A stretch of DNA of 64,000 nt from Thiomonas intermedia (lineage in GTDB: Bacteria; Pseudomonadota; Gammaproteobacteria; Burkholderiales; Burkholderiaceae_C). Location of the stretch: positions 2,046,001 to 2,110,000 of the forward strand of contig NZ_CP020046.1 in assembly GCF_002028405.1 (NCBI RefSeq), read 5' to 3'. A program made the position numbers and the translations under genes. Of the stretch, positions 34,761 to 43,701 are shown piece after piece (the stretch's first letter is position 1; each line of letters opens with the position of its first letter). The notes under the pieces are model-generated. The model was not told the DNA's origin. It was given only the letters and a program-made list of their open reading frames with translations, and made no database searches.

Positions 34761-35345
34761 TCAGAAGCTGTACCCGACCCGCAACTGCAGATAGTCCTGC
34801 CCCGGGTTGGGGCGTTTGATGTCGGCGTTGGAGTAGTGGGTCAGGCGCGCCCCGACGGTCCAGGGCGTACCGGCGAAGCGGTGGAGCAGGCCGATGGAGT
34901 CGCCGAACTGATAGGCGGTGGAGATTGTCTTGGCGCCGAGCGTGGTGCCAGAAAACACGTTGGCGCCGATGCCGAATTCCATCGCGGTCTGCGGTGCGAA
35001 CCACCAGCGCGCAAACGGGGTGAGCCCTACGTGGGTGAGATGGCGCGAACCCGAACCCGTCGAACTCGATACCTGGCCGAGCGAGGCTTCGAGCACCACG
35101 TCGAGCTTGCTGTGCGCGAAATCATGCCGCCAGATTGGTGCGGATTGAAGGGCCAGCGTGGCGTTGCGGTATTCGTCGCCCTTGTCGATTCCCCCGAGCA
35201 AGGAGAGTTCGGCGGCTTGGGCGGGCGCCAGGCAGGCCGCCATCACCAGGGCCGCGGCCAGCGCCGGGCGGCGCAGGCGAGCCGTGCGGGTGGGTGTCGC
35301 GTCATGCATGGGGTCGGCGGGGTGGTGAGTGAGTGAGTGAGACAT
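34761..35345 (-). CDS. pagL: Lipid A 3-O-deacylase (PagL)
   Basis: A 194-residue outer-membrane enzyme with a signal peptide (ALAAALVMAACLAPAQA) and alternating beta-barrel strands ending in an aromatic residue (LQLRVGYSF). The PagL catalytic motif is visible as THYSNADIKRPNPGQ, with the His-Ser pair. It removes the 3-O acyl chain of lipid A. The start at 35345 has AGAGG upstream. It follows the efflux operon by 31 nt and is probably co-transcribed. Confidence 0.88.
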   Translation of the reverse strand: MSHSLTHHPADPMHDATPTRTARLRRPALAAALVMAACLAPAQAAELSLLGGIDKGDEYRNATLALQSAPIWRHDFAHSKLDVVLEASLGQVSSSTGSGSRHLTHVGLTPFARWWFAPQTAMEFGIGANVFSGTTLGAKTISTAYQFGDSIGLLHRFAGTPWTVGARLTHYSNADIKRPNPGQDYLQLRVGYSF

Positions 35346-35376
35346 CGAGACCTCTTTTCGGGTGTTGGGTGGGGCA

Positions 35377-36990
35377 TCAATGCGCCCCGGCGGCAGCGTC
35401 ACCACCGGCGGAACTCTTGGAGGGTTTGATCAGCCAGACCAGAGCGATCAGGGCGATGAACAGCCAGGCGCTGAGACGGAACATGTCGTCCACGGCGATG
35501 GTGTAGGCCTGCTGGTCGATCAGGCGGTTGATCACGGCCAGAGATTGTTCCTGCGTAAAGCCCTGGGCCTGCATGCCGTGGAGCATCGGTTCGAGCACCG
35601 GGCTGCCGGTGTAGATGTGGCTGACCAGTTGCTCGTGATGGAGGTCGGCACGATTGGTCCACCAAGTGGTGTAGATCGAGGTGCCGAAAGAGCCCGCGGT
35701 GATGCGGGCGAAATTCGACAGGCCCGATGCCGCCGCGATGCGGTGAGGTGGCAGTCCGCCGAGGATGATGCCCAGCAGCGGGATGAAGAAGGTCGCAGTG
35801 GCCACGCCCTGGATCACCGTGGGGATGGAGTATTCCCAGTAGCTGTCGCCGGTGGTGAACTGCGAACGCATGTAGAACACCAGTGCAAACACGACAAAGG
35901 AGAACGTGGTCACCCAGCGCGAATCGAGTACCGGCAGATAGCGCCCGATGATGGGCGAGAGGACGAGCGCGAACAGCCCCACCCAGGCCAGCACCTCACC
36001 GGCGTCGGTGGCGGTGTAGCCGATGAACTCCTGCAGCCACAACGGCAGCAGCACCAGGCTGCCGAAGAACATGCCATAGGCCAGCGCCAGCATGATGGTG
36101 CCCAGGGTGAAGGTCGGGATCTTGAACAGCGAGAGATCGACCACCGGGTGATCGTCGTAGAGCTCCCAGATCAGGAACAGCACGAAGCCCACCACCGCGG
36201 CGGCGCTCAGGGCGATGATCACCGGGCTGGAGAACCAGTCGAGCTCCTGTCCCTTGTCGAGCATGATCTGCAGCGAGCCCACCCAGATGACGAGCAGGCC
36301 CAGGCCCGTCCAGTCGATCGGCAGCTTGCGGATGGGCGTTTCGCGGCGCAGATAGATCGACGCCGTCACGGCCGCGGCCAGCAGGCCCACGGGCACGTTG
36401 ATGTAGAAGATCCACGGCCAGGAAATGTTGTCGGTGATCCAGCCTCCCAGCAGCGGCCCCATGATGGGCGCGATCAGCGTGGTCATCGACCACATGGCGA
36501 TGGCCATGCCGGCGCGCTGCGGTCGGTAGCTCGACAGCAGCAGCGTCTGCGACAGCGGAATCATCGGCCCGGCCGAAGCGCCCTGCAGCACCCGGAACAG
36601 AATCAAGATCTCGATGCTGGGCGCCTGTCCGCACAAAAACGAAAACAGGGTGAAGAGCAGGATGCTGGTGAGAAACACCTTCACCGCGCCGAAGCGCTGG
36701 GTGACGAAGCCCGTGAGCGGCACCGCGATGGCGTTGGCCACGCCGAACGAGGTGATCACCCAGGTGCCCTGCGACGAACTCACGCCCAGGTCGCCCGCAA
36801 TCGCCGGAATCGAGACGTTGGCGATCGACGTGTCGAGCACGTTCATGAAGGTGGCCAGCGACAGCGCGATGGTGCCGAGCACCAGTGCGCTGCCGGTCAA
36901 CGGCGTCATGTGCGAGGGCGTGCCCTTGGCGGCGACCGGGTCTGGCGTGGCGCCGGCCGCGCTTTCTTCGATGTCTTGCGTGGTGGCCAT
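35377..36990 (-). CDS. emrB: DHA2-family multidrug efflux MFS permease (EmrB type)
   Basis: A 537-residue, 14-helix major facilitator. Motif A-type loops and the DHA2 signature near VLDTSIANVSIPAIAGDLGVS in the first helix are present, as is the motif C region GPLLGGWITDN. It works with an EmrA-type adaptor and an outer-membrane channel to expel drugs or organic acids across both membranes. The genes for both partners lie directly upstream on the same strand (10-nt gap to emrA). Confidence 0.9.
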   Translation of the reverse strand: MATTQDIEESAAGATPDPVAAKGTPSHMTPLTGSALVLGTIALSLATFMNVLDTSIANVSIPAIAGDLGVSSSQGTWVITSFGVANAIAVPLTGFVTQRFGAVKVFLTSILLFTLFSFLCGQAPSIEILILFRVLQGASAGPMIPLSQTLLLSSYRPQRAGMAIAMWSMTTLIAPIMGPLLGGWITDNISWPWIFYINVPVGLLAAAVTASIYLRRETPIRKLPIDWTGLGLLVIWVGSLQIMLDKGQELDWFSSPVIIALSAAAVVGFVLFLIWELYDDHPVVDLSLFKIPTFTLGTIMLALAYGMFFGSLVLLPLWLQEFIGYTATDAGEVLAWVGLFALVLSPIIGRYLPVLDSRWVTTFSFVVFALVFYMRSQFTTGDSYWEYSIPTVIQGVATATFFIPLLGIILGGLPPHRIAAASGLSNFARITAGSFGTSIYTTWWTNRADLHHEQLVSHIYTGSPVLEPMLHGMQAQGFTQEQSLAVINRLIDQQAYTIAVDDMFRLSAWLFIALIALVWLIKPSKSSAGGDAAAGAH

Positions 36991-37000
36991 GCCCGCCTCC

Positions 37001-38248
37001 TCAGCGCTTGCCGCCCGCGTTGGCGGCGATGATGGCGTTCACCAGGGTGTCGGCCTTTTGCCAGTCGGCGGCGTAGATGTCGGTGCGTGCGGCGGGCCTG
37101 GTGGGCGGTTCATCGGTGACCAGAGGACCCTTGTGGTCGGTGATGTCGATGGTCACTTCGGTGGACATGCCCACGCGCAGCGGGTGGCTGGCGAGCTGCT
37201 GGGGATCGAGCGCCACGCGCACCGGCAGGCGCTGCACCACCTTGATCCAGTTGCCCGTGGCGTTCTGCGCCGGCAGCAGCGAGAAGGCGGCGCCCGTGCC
37301 GGCCGACAGTCCGACGACATGGCCGGTGTAGGTGAAGCTGCCGCCATAGGTGTCGGCGACCACGGTGGCCTTCTGGCCGATGCGCACGTCGCGCAGCTGC
37401 GTTTCCTTCAGATTGGCGTCGATCCACACATCATTGAGCGGCACCACCCACATCAGCGGCGTGCCGGGGCCGACCCGTTGGCCGAGTTGCACCGTGCGGC
37501 GCGCCACCACGCCGCTGACCGGCGCCGGAATCATGGTGCGCTCATAGGCCAGATAAGCCTCGCGCACCTTGGCCGCCGCCAGCTTGACGGAAGGGTTGCT
37601 GGCGATCACGGTGCCCGCGGTGAGCGCTTCGCTGGCGGCGAGTTGTTCCTGCGCGGCCTTCACCCCGGCCTGCGCGGTGGTCAGCGCAGCCTGGGCGGAC
37701 TGCAGGGCGATCTGCGACTGGCGCAGTTCTTCCGCACCGACCGCGCCCGTGCCGGCCAGCTCCTGGCGGCGGCGCAGCGCGTCTTCGGCGCGGGCCACGC
37801 TGGCCTGCGCCACGTTCACATCGGTCTGGCGCACCGCGACCTGGGCCGACAGCGTGCCGTTGTTGGCGAAACTCACCCGCACCTGGCGCACAGCCTGGGC
37901 GAGCTGGGCTTCGGCCTGTTGCAGCGCCACATGGGTGTCGGCGCCGTCGAGCTGGACCAGGGGCTGGCCGGCCTTGACGAGCTGGGTGTCGTCGGCGTCG
38001 ATGGCGATGACCGTGCCGCCGACCTGCGGGGTCACCTGCACCAGATTGCCTTGCACATAGGCGTCGTCGGTGTAGGCGTAGCGCAGCGACTCCCAGTAGT
38101 GGTAGCCGCCATAGGCTGCGCCGACGATGACGAAAATGCCGATGGCGCTCAGCATCAGCCGACGCCGTTTGGCAGCCTTGCCGTTGCCGTTGCCGTTGCT
38201 GGCGGGCTGGGCCGCGCCTTCAGTCTTGTTGTTGTCAGTGGTACTCAT
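37001..38248 (-). CDS. emrA: HlyD-family periplasmic adaptor (EmrA type)
   Basis: A 415-residue membrane-fusion protein. After a low-complexity NGNGNGK cytoplasmic segment comes one membrane anchor, then DDAYVQGNLVQVTPQVGG (the lipoyl half), a long alpha-helical hairpin (about 105-230, Ala/Gln-rich) and the second lipoyl half with APVSGVVARRTVQLGQ. It links EmrB to the outer-membrane channel encoded upstream. The ATG at 38248 is chosen because an earlier start would add a Pro/Arg-rich stretch overlapping the previous gene. Confidence 0.9.
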   Translation of the reverse strand: MSTTDNNKTEGAAQPASNGNGNGKAAKRRRLMLSAIGIFVIVGAAYGGYHYWESLRYAYTDDAYVQGNLVQVTPQVGGTVIAIDADDTQLVKAGQPLVQLDGADTHVALQQAEAQLAQAVRQVRVSFANNGTLSAQVAVRQTDVNVAQASVARAEDALRRRQELAGTGAVGAEELRQSQIALQSAQAALTTAQAGVKAAQEQLAASEALTAGTVIASNPSVKLAAAKVREAYLAYERTMIPAPVSGVVARRTVQLGQRVGPGTPLMWVVPLNDVWIDANLKETQLRDVRIGQKATVVADTYGGSFTYTGHVVGLSAGTGAAFSLLPAQNATGNWIKVVQRLPVRVALDPQQLASHPLRVGMSTEVTIDITDHKGPLVTDEPPTRPAARTDIYAADWQKADTLVNAIIAANAGGKR

Positions 38249-38303
38249 GGATGCACTCCGTGGGGATTCGAATCGTTTTTTGAGGGAGGGGTCGGTGCGC
38301 GCG

Positions 38304-39767
38304 TCAGGAGGGCTTTGCCGGGGCGCTGGCGGGCAGTTCCTTGGCTTTGTAGCCACCGCCCAGGGCGCGGATCAGCGCCACATCGTCGGCCAGGGCCTGT
38401 GCCCTCAGGTCAACGCCGGCCTGCTGCAGCTTGAGCACGTTCGACTGCACGCTCAGCACGGTGAGGTAGTTCGAGAGCCCGGCCTTGTAGCGCTGATCGA
38501 CCAGCCGAAGAGCGTCCTGCGCGGCGGCCAGCGCCTGCTGCTGCTGCGCGATCTGCTGCGCGATGGATTGCCGCGAGGCAATGGCATCGGCCGCTTCATG
38601 CACCGCATCCACCAGCGTGCCGTTGTATTGCGCGATGGCCGCATCGGCCTGCGCCGCCTTGCCGCGAAGCTGTGCACGCAGCGCGCCGCCTTCAAAAATC
38701 GGCAGGGTCAGTGCCGGGCCGACCCCCAGGGTCTGGCTGCTGGATTGCAGCCAGTCGCTGAAGCCCAGCGCGGTGAAGCCGGCAAACGCGGTGAGGTTGA
38801 CGTTGGGGTAGAACGCGGCGCGTGCGGCCTTCACGCCGTGCAGCGCCGCCTCGACCTGCCAGCGGGCGGCGACGATGTCGGCGCGGCGGCCGATGAGTTC
38901 GGCGGGCAGGCTGTCGGGCAGGGCCAGGGTCGGCAGCGCATCGAGCTGCGGCGCCAGCGTGGCCGTGGCCTGCGGGCCTTGGCCGGTCAGCGCGGCCAGC
39001 AGATTGCGCGCCTGCGTGATCTGCACCCCGGTCTGGTCGATCTGCAGGCGGATCTGCGGCACTTCGGCCAGCGCCTGCTTCTCCTGCACCGTGGTTTCCA
39101 GCCCCGCGTTCACCCGGTCGCGCACCAGCTTCAGCATGTGCTCGCGCTGCTGCAGGGTTTGCTGCAGCACGTTCTGCACGGCGATCAGGCGCGCGAGGTT
39201 GACGTAGGCACTGGTCACATTGGAGGCGAGCAGCACGCGCGCGGCCTGATCTTGCGCAGCGGCGGCGTGCGCTTCGCCAATGGCGGCCTGCAGGGTCTGG
39301 TGGTTCTTGCCGAAAAAGTCCAGCTCCCAGCTGCCTTGCAGCATCGCCTGGTTTTCGGTGTACCAGCCGCCGCCCAGCGGGGGCGGGTAGATGTCGTTGG
39401 CGCTGAACTGCTCGCGGGTGGAGCCCACCGCGGCGCCCAGCTTGGGCTTGAGGGCGCTGTCGGCTCCCTGCACCTGCGCACGGGCCTGTGCCAGCCGCGC
39501 CTGGGCGACTTGCAGGCTGGGGTTGTCGGCCAGGGCGGTGGCGATCAGGCGGTCGAGCTCGGGGTCGTGAAAAGCCGTCCACCAGTCGGTCTTGGGAAAT
39601 GCCGTCTGCACAGGCTGCAGGCCGAGTTGCTGCGGCGGGGTGAGGTGGGCCGTGGGGGCGATGCCCCCGGTGCTGGCGCAGCCCGCCAGCAGCAGCGCGG
39701 CCAGCAGAGGGCCCGCCAGCGCGGCACGCCGCACGCCGCGCGATGAGATCAAAGAGGTATGGAGCAT
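38304..39767 (-). CDS. Outer-membrane efflux lipoprotein (NodT/OprM family)
   Basis: A 487-residue TolC-like channel with lipobox LLLAGC near residue 29. The tandem efflux repeats appear as two similar helical halves, including ALADNPSLQVAQARLAQAR and SRQSIAQQIAQQQQAL. It forms the outer-membrane exit for EmrAB. It follows marR by 12 nt and precedes emrA by 55 nt. Confidence 0.9.
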   Translation of the reverse strand: MLHTSLISSRGVRRAALAGPLLAALLLAGCASTGGIAPTAHLTPPQQLGLQPVQTAFPKTDWWTAFHDPELDRLIATALADNPSLQVAQARLAQARAQVQGADSALKPKLGAAVGSTREQFSANDIYPPPLGGGWYTENQAMLQGSWELDFFGKNHQTLQAAIGEAHAAAAQDQAARVLLASNVTSAYVNLARLIAVQNVLQQTLQQREHMLKLVRDRVNAGLETTVQEKQALAEVPQIRLQIDQTGVQITQARNLLAALTGQGPQATATLAPQLDALPTLALPDSLPAELIGRRADIVAARWQVEAALHGVKAARAAFYPNVNLTAFAGFTALGFSDWLQSSSQTLGVGPALTLPIFEGGALRAQLRGKAAQADAAIAQYNGTLVDAVHEAADAIASRQSIAQQIAQQQQALAAAQDALRLVDQRYKAGLSNYLTVLSVQSNVLKLQQAGVDLRAQALADDVALIRALGGGYKAKELPASAPAKPS

Positions 39768-39779
39768 GATGGGAACGGG

Positions 39780-40349
39780 TCAGGAGTCGGATTTGTCGTT
39801 ATGGGGTTTTGCGGTGGGGTCTTGCATGACCAGTTGGGGGCCGGGCCCGGCCTGATGCGCTTCGGCCAGCGCTTCGCCGTTGTCGATGAAGCGTTGAAGC
39901 AGGGTGAGGAGCTGGCTGAATTCCTTGGGACTGAAGCCCCGCAGATGCTCGTTGAGCACTTCGGAAAGCACATGTGGAATCTGCGCCGCGACTTCGGTGC
40001 CGCGCGGGGTGAGCGCCAGATTGACCACGCGCCGGTCGCTGCTGCTGCGTTCGCGCGTCAGCAGGCCCTTGGCTTCGAGGCGGTCGAGCATGCGGGTCAT
40101 CGCGCCGGCATCGGTCTGCATTTCCCGGGCGCAGGCGGCCACGGTGTCGCAGCCGAGGTGGACATGCAGCAGCGGATGCCATTGCGTGCCGGTCAGGTCG
40201 AGGGCCTGCAACTGATGTTCCAGATTGCGAACCAGCACCGCGATGCAGCGTTTCATCAGGAAGCCGACGGATTGCTCCTTGCAATACTGCGTGCCGTCGT
40301 AGAACCGCGGCGCGGGGGGCTCGGTACGGGAAGGGCTGGAAGAATTCAT
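39780..40349 (-). CDS. MarR-family regulator of the efflux operon
   Basis: A 189-residue winged-helix repressor. The recognition region is DAGAMTRMLDRLEAKGLLTRERSSSDRRVV, with the usual DRR wing. It is the first gene of marR-OMF-emrA-emrB, the classical arrangement in which the repressor is relieved by a phenolic or similar efflux substrate. A palindrome just upstream is a likely autoregulatory site. The start at 40349 is used because the frame from 40412 would cover that operator. Confidence 0.88.
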   Translation of the reverse strand: MNSSSPSRTEPPAPRFYDGTQYCKEQSVGFLMKRCIAVLVRNLEHQLQALDLTGTQWHPLLHVHLGCDTVAACAREMQTDAGAMTRMLDRLEAKGLLTRERSSSDRRVVNLALTPRGTEVAAQIPHVLSEVLNEHLRGFSPKEFSQLLTLLQRFIDNGEALAEAHQAGPGPQLVMQDPTAKPHNDKSDS

Positions 40350-40361
40350 GCCATGCAGTTT

Positions 40362-40375
40362 ATTGCTTAGGCAAT
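40362..40375. promoter_or_regulatory. Candidate MarR operator
   Basis: ATTGCTTAGGCAAT is a palindrome with perfect 5-bp arms, 13 bp upstream of the marR start, in the 202-bp divergent gap shared with the aldehyde dehydrogenase gene. Size and placement match MarR-family operators. It could control both directions. Confidence 0.6.
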
Positions 40376-40551
40376 TACTGCTTGGGTCACAAACGGATAC
40401 CCTGATTGGCATTGTGGATTTGTGACGGCGCCGTGGCCGCGCTTCTGGGCGGCGCGAGGGCTTCGTTGGGCGGGCATGCTCGGATGCCCCCGTGCGCCAG
40501 GCCCGAGCCCGTCATACCATCGGCCCACCTATTCCCCGTGTTTCTGCCTTC

Positions 40552-41973
40552 ATGGATCGTGCTCCCGATTTTGCCGCGTCGCTCCAGCAGACCTACAGTG
40601 TGCTGCGGGCGGGGTTCGACGCCGAGCCCTATCCGCCCTGGGCCGTGCGCCACGACCGGTTGCGGCGCTTGCAGTCTCTGCTGCGTACCCACGCCGCCGA
40701 ATGGGCGGAAGCCATCGACGCCGATTTTGGCGGCCGCCCGCCGCCCGAAACCGGGCTGCTCGAACTGGTCCCCAGCCTGACGGGCATCGCCGATGCGCTG
40801 CGCCACGGCCCGCGCTGGATGCGTCCGCGCGGGGCGCCCGTGTCGCGCTGGTTTCTTCCGGCGCGCGCGCATGTGCTCCCCCAGCCCTTGGGCGTGGTGG
40901 GCATCATCGCCCCGTGGAATTACCCCCTCGTGCTGGCGGCGGCGCCATTGACGGCGGCGCTGGCCGCGGGCAACCGCGCCATGGTCAAGCTGTCCGAGTA
41001 CACGCCGACGTTCAGCGCGGTGTTTGCCCAGCGGGCCGCGCAGGCCTTCGCGGCCGACGAAATGGCGGTGGTGCAGGGCGACGCCGACATCGGCGCGGCG
41101 TTCAGCGCACTGCCCTTCGATCATCTGCTGTTCACCGGCTCCACCGGCGTGGGCAAGCGTGTGATGGCGGCGGCGGCGGCCCATCTCACCCCGGTCACGC
41201 TGGAGTTGGGCGGCAAGTCGCCCGCCGTCATCACGCCGGGCTACGACCTGGTGCACGCGGCCCGGCGCATTCTGTTCGGCAAGCTGGTCAATGCGGGGCA
41301 GACCTGCATCGCGCCCGATTACGTTCTGGTGCCGCGCGGCCAGCAGGCGGCCTTGATCGACGCTTGCCGCGCCGAGGCGCAAAGGCTCTATCCCGAGGGG
41401 CTGCGCAGCCCCGACTTCACCAGCATCATCGACCATCGCCAGTACAGCCGCCTGCTCGGCCTGCTGGGCGAGGCTCGCGCCGCCGGAGCGCATGTGCACG
41501 CCCTGTTCGACGGTGTGCAGGCCGACGATCTGCGCCACCGTCTGGCACCGGCCCTGGTCTGCGATGCACCGGCCACGCTGCGCCTGATGAACGAGGAAAT
41601 CTTCGGCCCGCTGCTCCCGGTGTTGGCGTATGACGATCTGGCGCAGGCGCTGGCGCATGTGCGCAGCCAGCCCCGTCCGCTGGCCATGTACTGGTTCGAC
41701 CACGACCGCCGCCGCACCGCCGAGGCCCTGCTGCAAACGCATGCCGGCGGCGTGACGGTGAACGACACCCTGCTGCACTTTGCACAGGACGGACTCCCCT
41801 TCGGCGGCATCGGCGCCTCGGGAATGGGCAGCTACCACGGGCGCTGGGGCTTCGACACCTTCAGCAAGCTCAAGCCGGTGCTGTATCAGTCCCGCTTGTC
41901 AGGCGTCGGCCTGGTGGCGCCGCCCTACGGGCAGCGCACCCGTTGGCTGATGAAACTCATGGGGCGGCTGTGA
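40552..41973 (+). CDS. calB: Coniferyl-aldehyde-type dehydrogenase
   Basis: Aldehyde dehydrogenase of 473 residues, slightly shorter than betaine-type ALDHs and in line with the CALDH class. IAPWNYPLVL, LFTGSTGVGK, ELGGKSPAVI and the catalytic Cys in NAGQTCIAPDY are present, then MNEEIFGP. Class members oxidise aromatic or long-chain aldehydes to acids. It is divergent from an efflux operon and may share its MarR operator. Its TGA overlaps the ATG of the next gene. The precise substrate is not readable. Confidence 0.85.
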   Translation: MDRAPDFAASLQQTYSVLRAGFDAEPYPPWAVRHDRLRRLQSLLRTHAAEWAEAIDADFGGRPPPETGLLELVPSLTGIADALRHGPRWMRPRGAPVSRWFLPARAHVLPQPLGVVGIIAPWNYPLVLAAAPLTAALAAGNRAMVKLSEYTPTFSAVFAQRAAQAFAADEMAVVQGDADIGAAFSALPFDHLLFTGSTGVGKRVMAAAAAHLTPVTLELGGKSPAVITPGYDLVHAARRILFGKLVNAGQTCIAPDYVLVPRGQQAALIDACRAEAQRLYPEGLRSPDFTSIIDHRQYSRLLGLLGEARAAGAHVHALFDGVQADDLRHRLAPALVCDAPATLRLMNEEIFGPLLPVLAYDDLAQALAHVRSQPRPLAMYWFDHDRRRTAEALLQTHAGGVTVNDTLLHFAQDGLPFGGIGASGMGSYHGRWGFDTFSKLKPVLYQSRLSGVGLVAPPYGQRTRWLMKLMGRL

Positions 41974-43652
41974 TGCGCGGCCGTCTCCGTTGGCGGTTGT
42001 TTTGGCCATCTCTCGTGCTGTGCGGCGCGAGCGCGCTCGCTTGTGCGGCACAGGCGCAGAGCGTGCCCCAGCCGATGCCCGCCAACGGCGCCAGCGACGT
42101 GTCCCGAACCGAGACGCCCGGCTTTCGCGGGTTGCCGCCTGGGCTGGCAACATCGCTCACGGCGGGCGATCTGCAGCTGCGCAACCCCGACGGCACCACG
42201 GTGCCTGGGCGGGTGCGCGTCTCGGCCGGTCAGGCGGTGATCGAGCCTCTGGTGCCGCTGGTTGGCTGCACCACCTACACCCTGGCGCTGACTTCGCCAT
42301 CGAGCGAGCGCAGCCGCTTCACGACGGCCTGCAGCGCCTGGCAGCCGCCGACGCAGATCGACGACAGCCGTACCGCGCATCAGGTCGATCTGCCCGTCAG
42401 CGGCATGCAAGTGGTGGCGACGCGAGACGGCGGTTTCGTCGCCGTGTGGTTCCAGGACGATGCCGGTCGGCGCGCCATTCTTTCGGCACGCTTCAACCCG
42501 GAGACGCAGAGCTGGAGCAAGCCCCAGGCCCTCGATCTGCAGGGGCCGCAGGCCGGCTCGTCGAGCATTCCCGCCATCGCCACCGACCCGCAAGGGCGGC
42601 TCACCGCCGTCTGGTTCCAGGCCATCGACGGGCGTAGCGCCATCTTCGCCACGCGAAGTGAAGGCCCCCACGGTGACCGCTGGCGCGTTCCGCAGCGGCT
42701 CGACCTTCCGCAACTGCCTGGCAACGCCACCAACCCGCAGCTCGCCGCCGATGCCCAGGGCAACGTCACCGTGGTCTGGCAGCAGCCCGACGGACGCCAT
42801 ACCGCGATCTACGCCGCGCACTGGGCGCAGGCGCAGCGGCGCTGGCTGGCCGCGCAACGGATCGACCAGGGCAGCGCGAACGCCTACAACCCGGTGATTG
42901 CCGCCACGCCGCAGGGACGGGTGGTCGCGGCCTGGCAGCAAGGGGCGCCGGGTGGCGAGTCGGTGTATGCGGCGTCCTTGCCGCCGAACGCGCGGGCGTG
43001 GGGTGCGCCGGGTCGGCTCAGTCCGGCCGGGGAGGTGGGCGTGATGCCCGCGCTCGTGGCCACCTCGCAAGAGCGCATCGTCGCCGCTTGGGTGCAGGGA
43101 CGCGACGCACGTCGGCGCATTGCCGTCAGCCCGCTGCAGACCACGGGGCACGCAGCGGTCGCGCGCGGCGGCGCCCTCCAGCTCATGCAAGACCCGGCGT
43201 TCACCGGGCCCGCGCTAGCGCCCGTCCTCGCCGCGGATGCGGCGGGCAGTCTGACTCTGGTCTGGGAGCAGGCCCGGTCGGCCCAGAGCGGCGCGGTGCG
43301 CGACGCGATACTGGCCGCCCGCCATGAGCACGGCGCCTCGCAATGGTCGGCGCCCCAACAGATCGACGACCCCACGCAGCGCAGCGCAGGCAACCCGGTC
43401 CTGGCGGCCGATCCGGCGGGCCATCTTTGGTGCGCCTGGTACCAGGACGGGCCCAGCGGCATGCAGGTGCAGACCGCGCGCTACGACGTGACGCATTCGC
43501 GGTGGCAGGCACCGCAAACCGTGTCCGATCCGGCGGTCACGGTGCAGGCCAGTCTGCCCGCGCTGGCGGTGAACGCGGCGGGGAGCCTCATGGTCGTGTG
43601 GCAGCAGTTCAACGGCTGGCGCACCATCGCCGTCGCCCGCTGGCTGCCTTGA
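41973..43652 (+). CDS. Secreted protein with SbsA-like Ig domain and beta-propeller repeats
   Basis: A 559-residue exported protein whose ATG overlaps the stop of the aldehyde dehydrogenase gene (TGATG). The signal peptide ends at ACAAQA. Residues about 31-125 match a Big_5/SbsA-type Ig domain (PANGASDVS, TTYTLALTS, FTTACSAW). Then at least six repeats of about 55-65 residues follow the pattern NPxLAADxxGxxxxVWxQ, then IxAAxxxxxxxxW, as in propeller lectin or sialidase-like folds. No sialidase Asp-box array or catalytic site is obvious, so it is probably a binding protein. Confidence 0.75.
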   Translation: MRGRLRWRLFWPSLVLCGASALACAAQAQSVPQPMPANGASDVSRTETPGFRGLPPGLATSLTAGDLQLRNPDGTTVPGRVRVSAGQAVIEPLVPLVGCTTYTLALTSPSSERSRFTTACSAWQPPTQIDDSRTAHQVDLPVSGMQVVATRDGGFVAVWFQDDAGRRAILSARFNPETQSWSKPQALDLQGPQAGSSSIPAIATDPQGRLTAVWFQAIDGRSAIFATRSEGPHGDRWRVPQRLDLPQLPGNATNPQLAADAQGNVTVVWQQPDGRHTAIYAAHWAQAQRRWLAAQRIDQGSANAYNPVIAATPQGRVVAAWQQGAPGGESVYAASLPPNARAWGAPGRLSPAGEVGVMPALVATSQERIVAAWVQGRDARRRIAVSPLQTTGHAAVARGGALQLMQDPAFTGPALAPVLAADAAGSLTLVWEQARSAQSGAVRDAILAARHEHGASQWSAPQQIDDPTQRSAGNPVLAADPAGHLWCAWYQDGPSGMQVQTARYDVTHSRWQAPQTVSDPAVTVQASLPALAVNAAGSLMVVWQQFNGWRTIAVARWLP

Positions 43653-43654
43653 GC

Positions 43655-43694
43655 GCTTGTGAACCTTTCAGCCATGCCCGAAACATTCACAAGC
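43655..43694. terminator. Inverted repeat between convergent genes
   Basis: GCTTGTGAA (43655-43663) and TTCACAAGC (43686-43694) form a perfect 9-bp stem with a 22-nt loop right after the propeller gene and before the end of the convergent GNAT gene. No T-tract is present, so it is a probable shared but weak terminator. Confidence 0.45.
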
Positions 43695-43701
43695 TCTGAG
43701 G

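Noticed and set aside
35362-37032. A 556-codon frame antisense to emrB
   Set aside because: Composition is His/Gln/Asp-rich low complexity and the minus strand encodes a clear 14-helix transporter.
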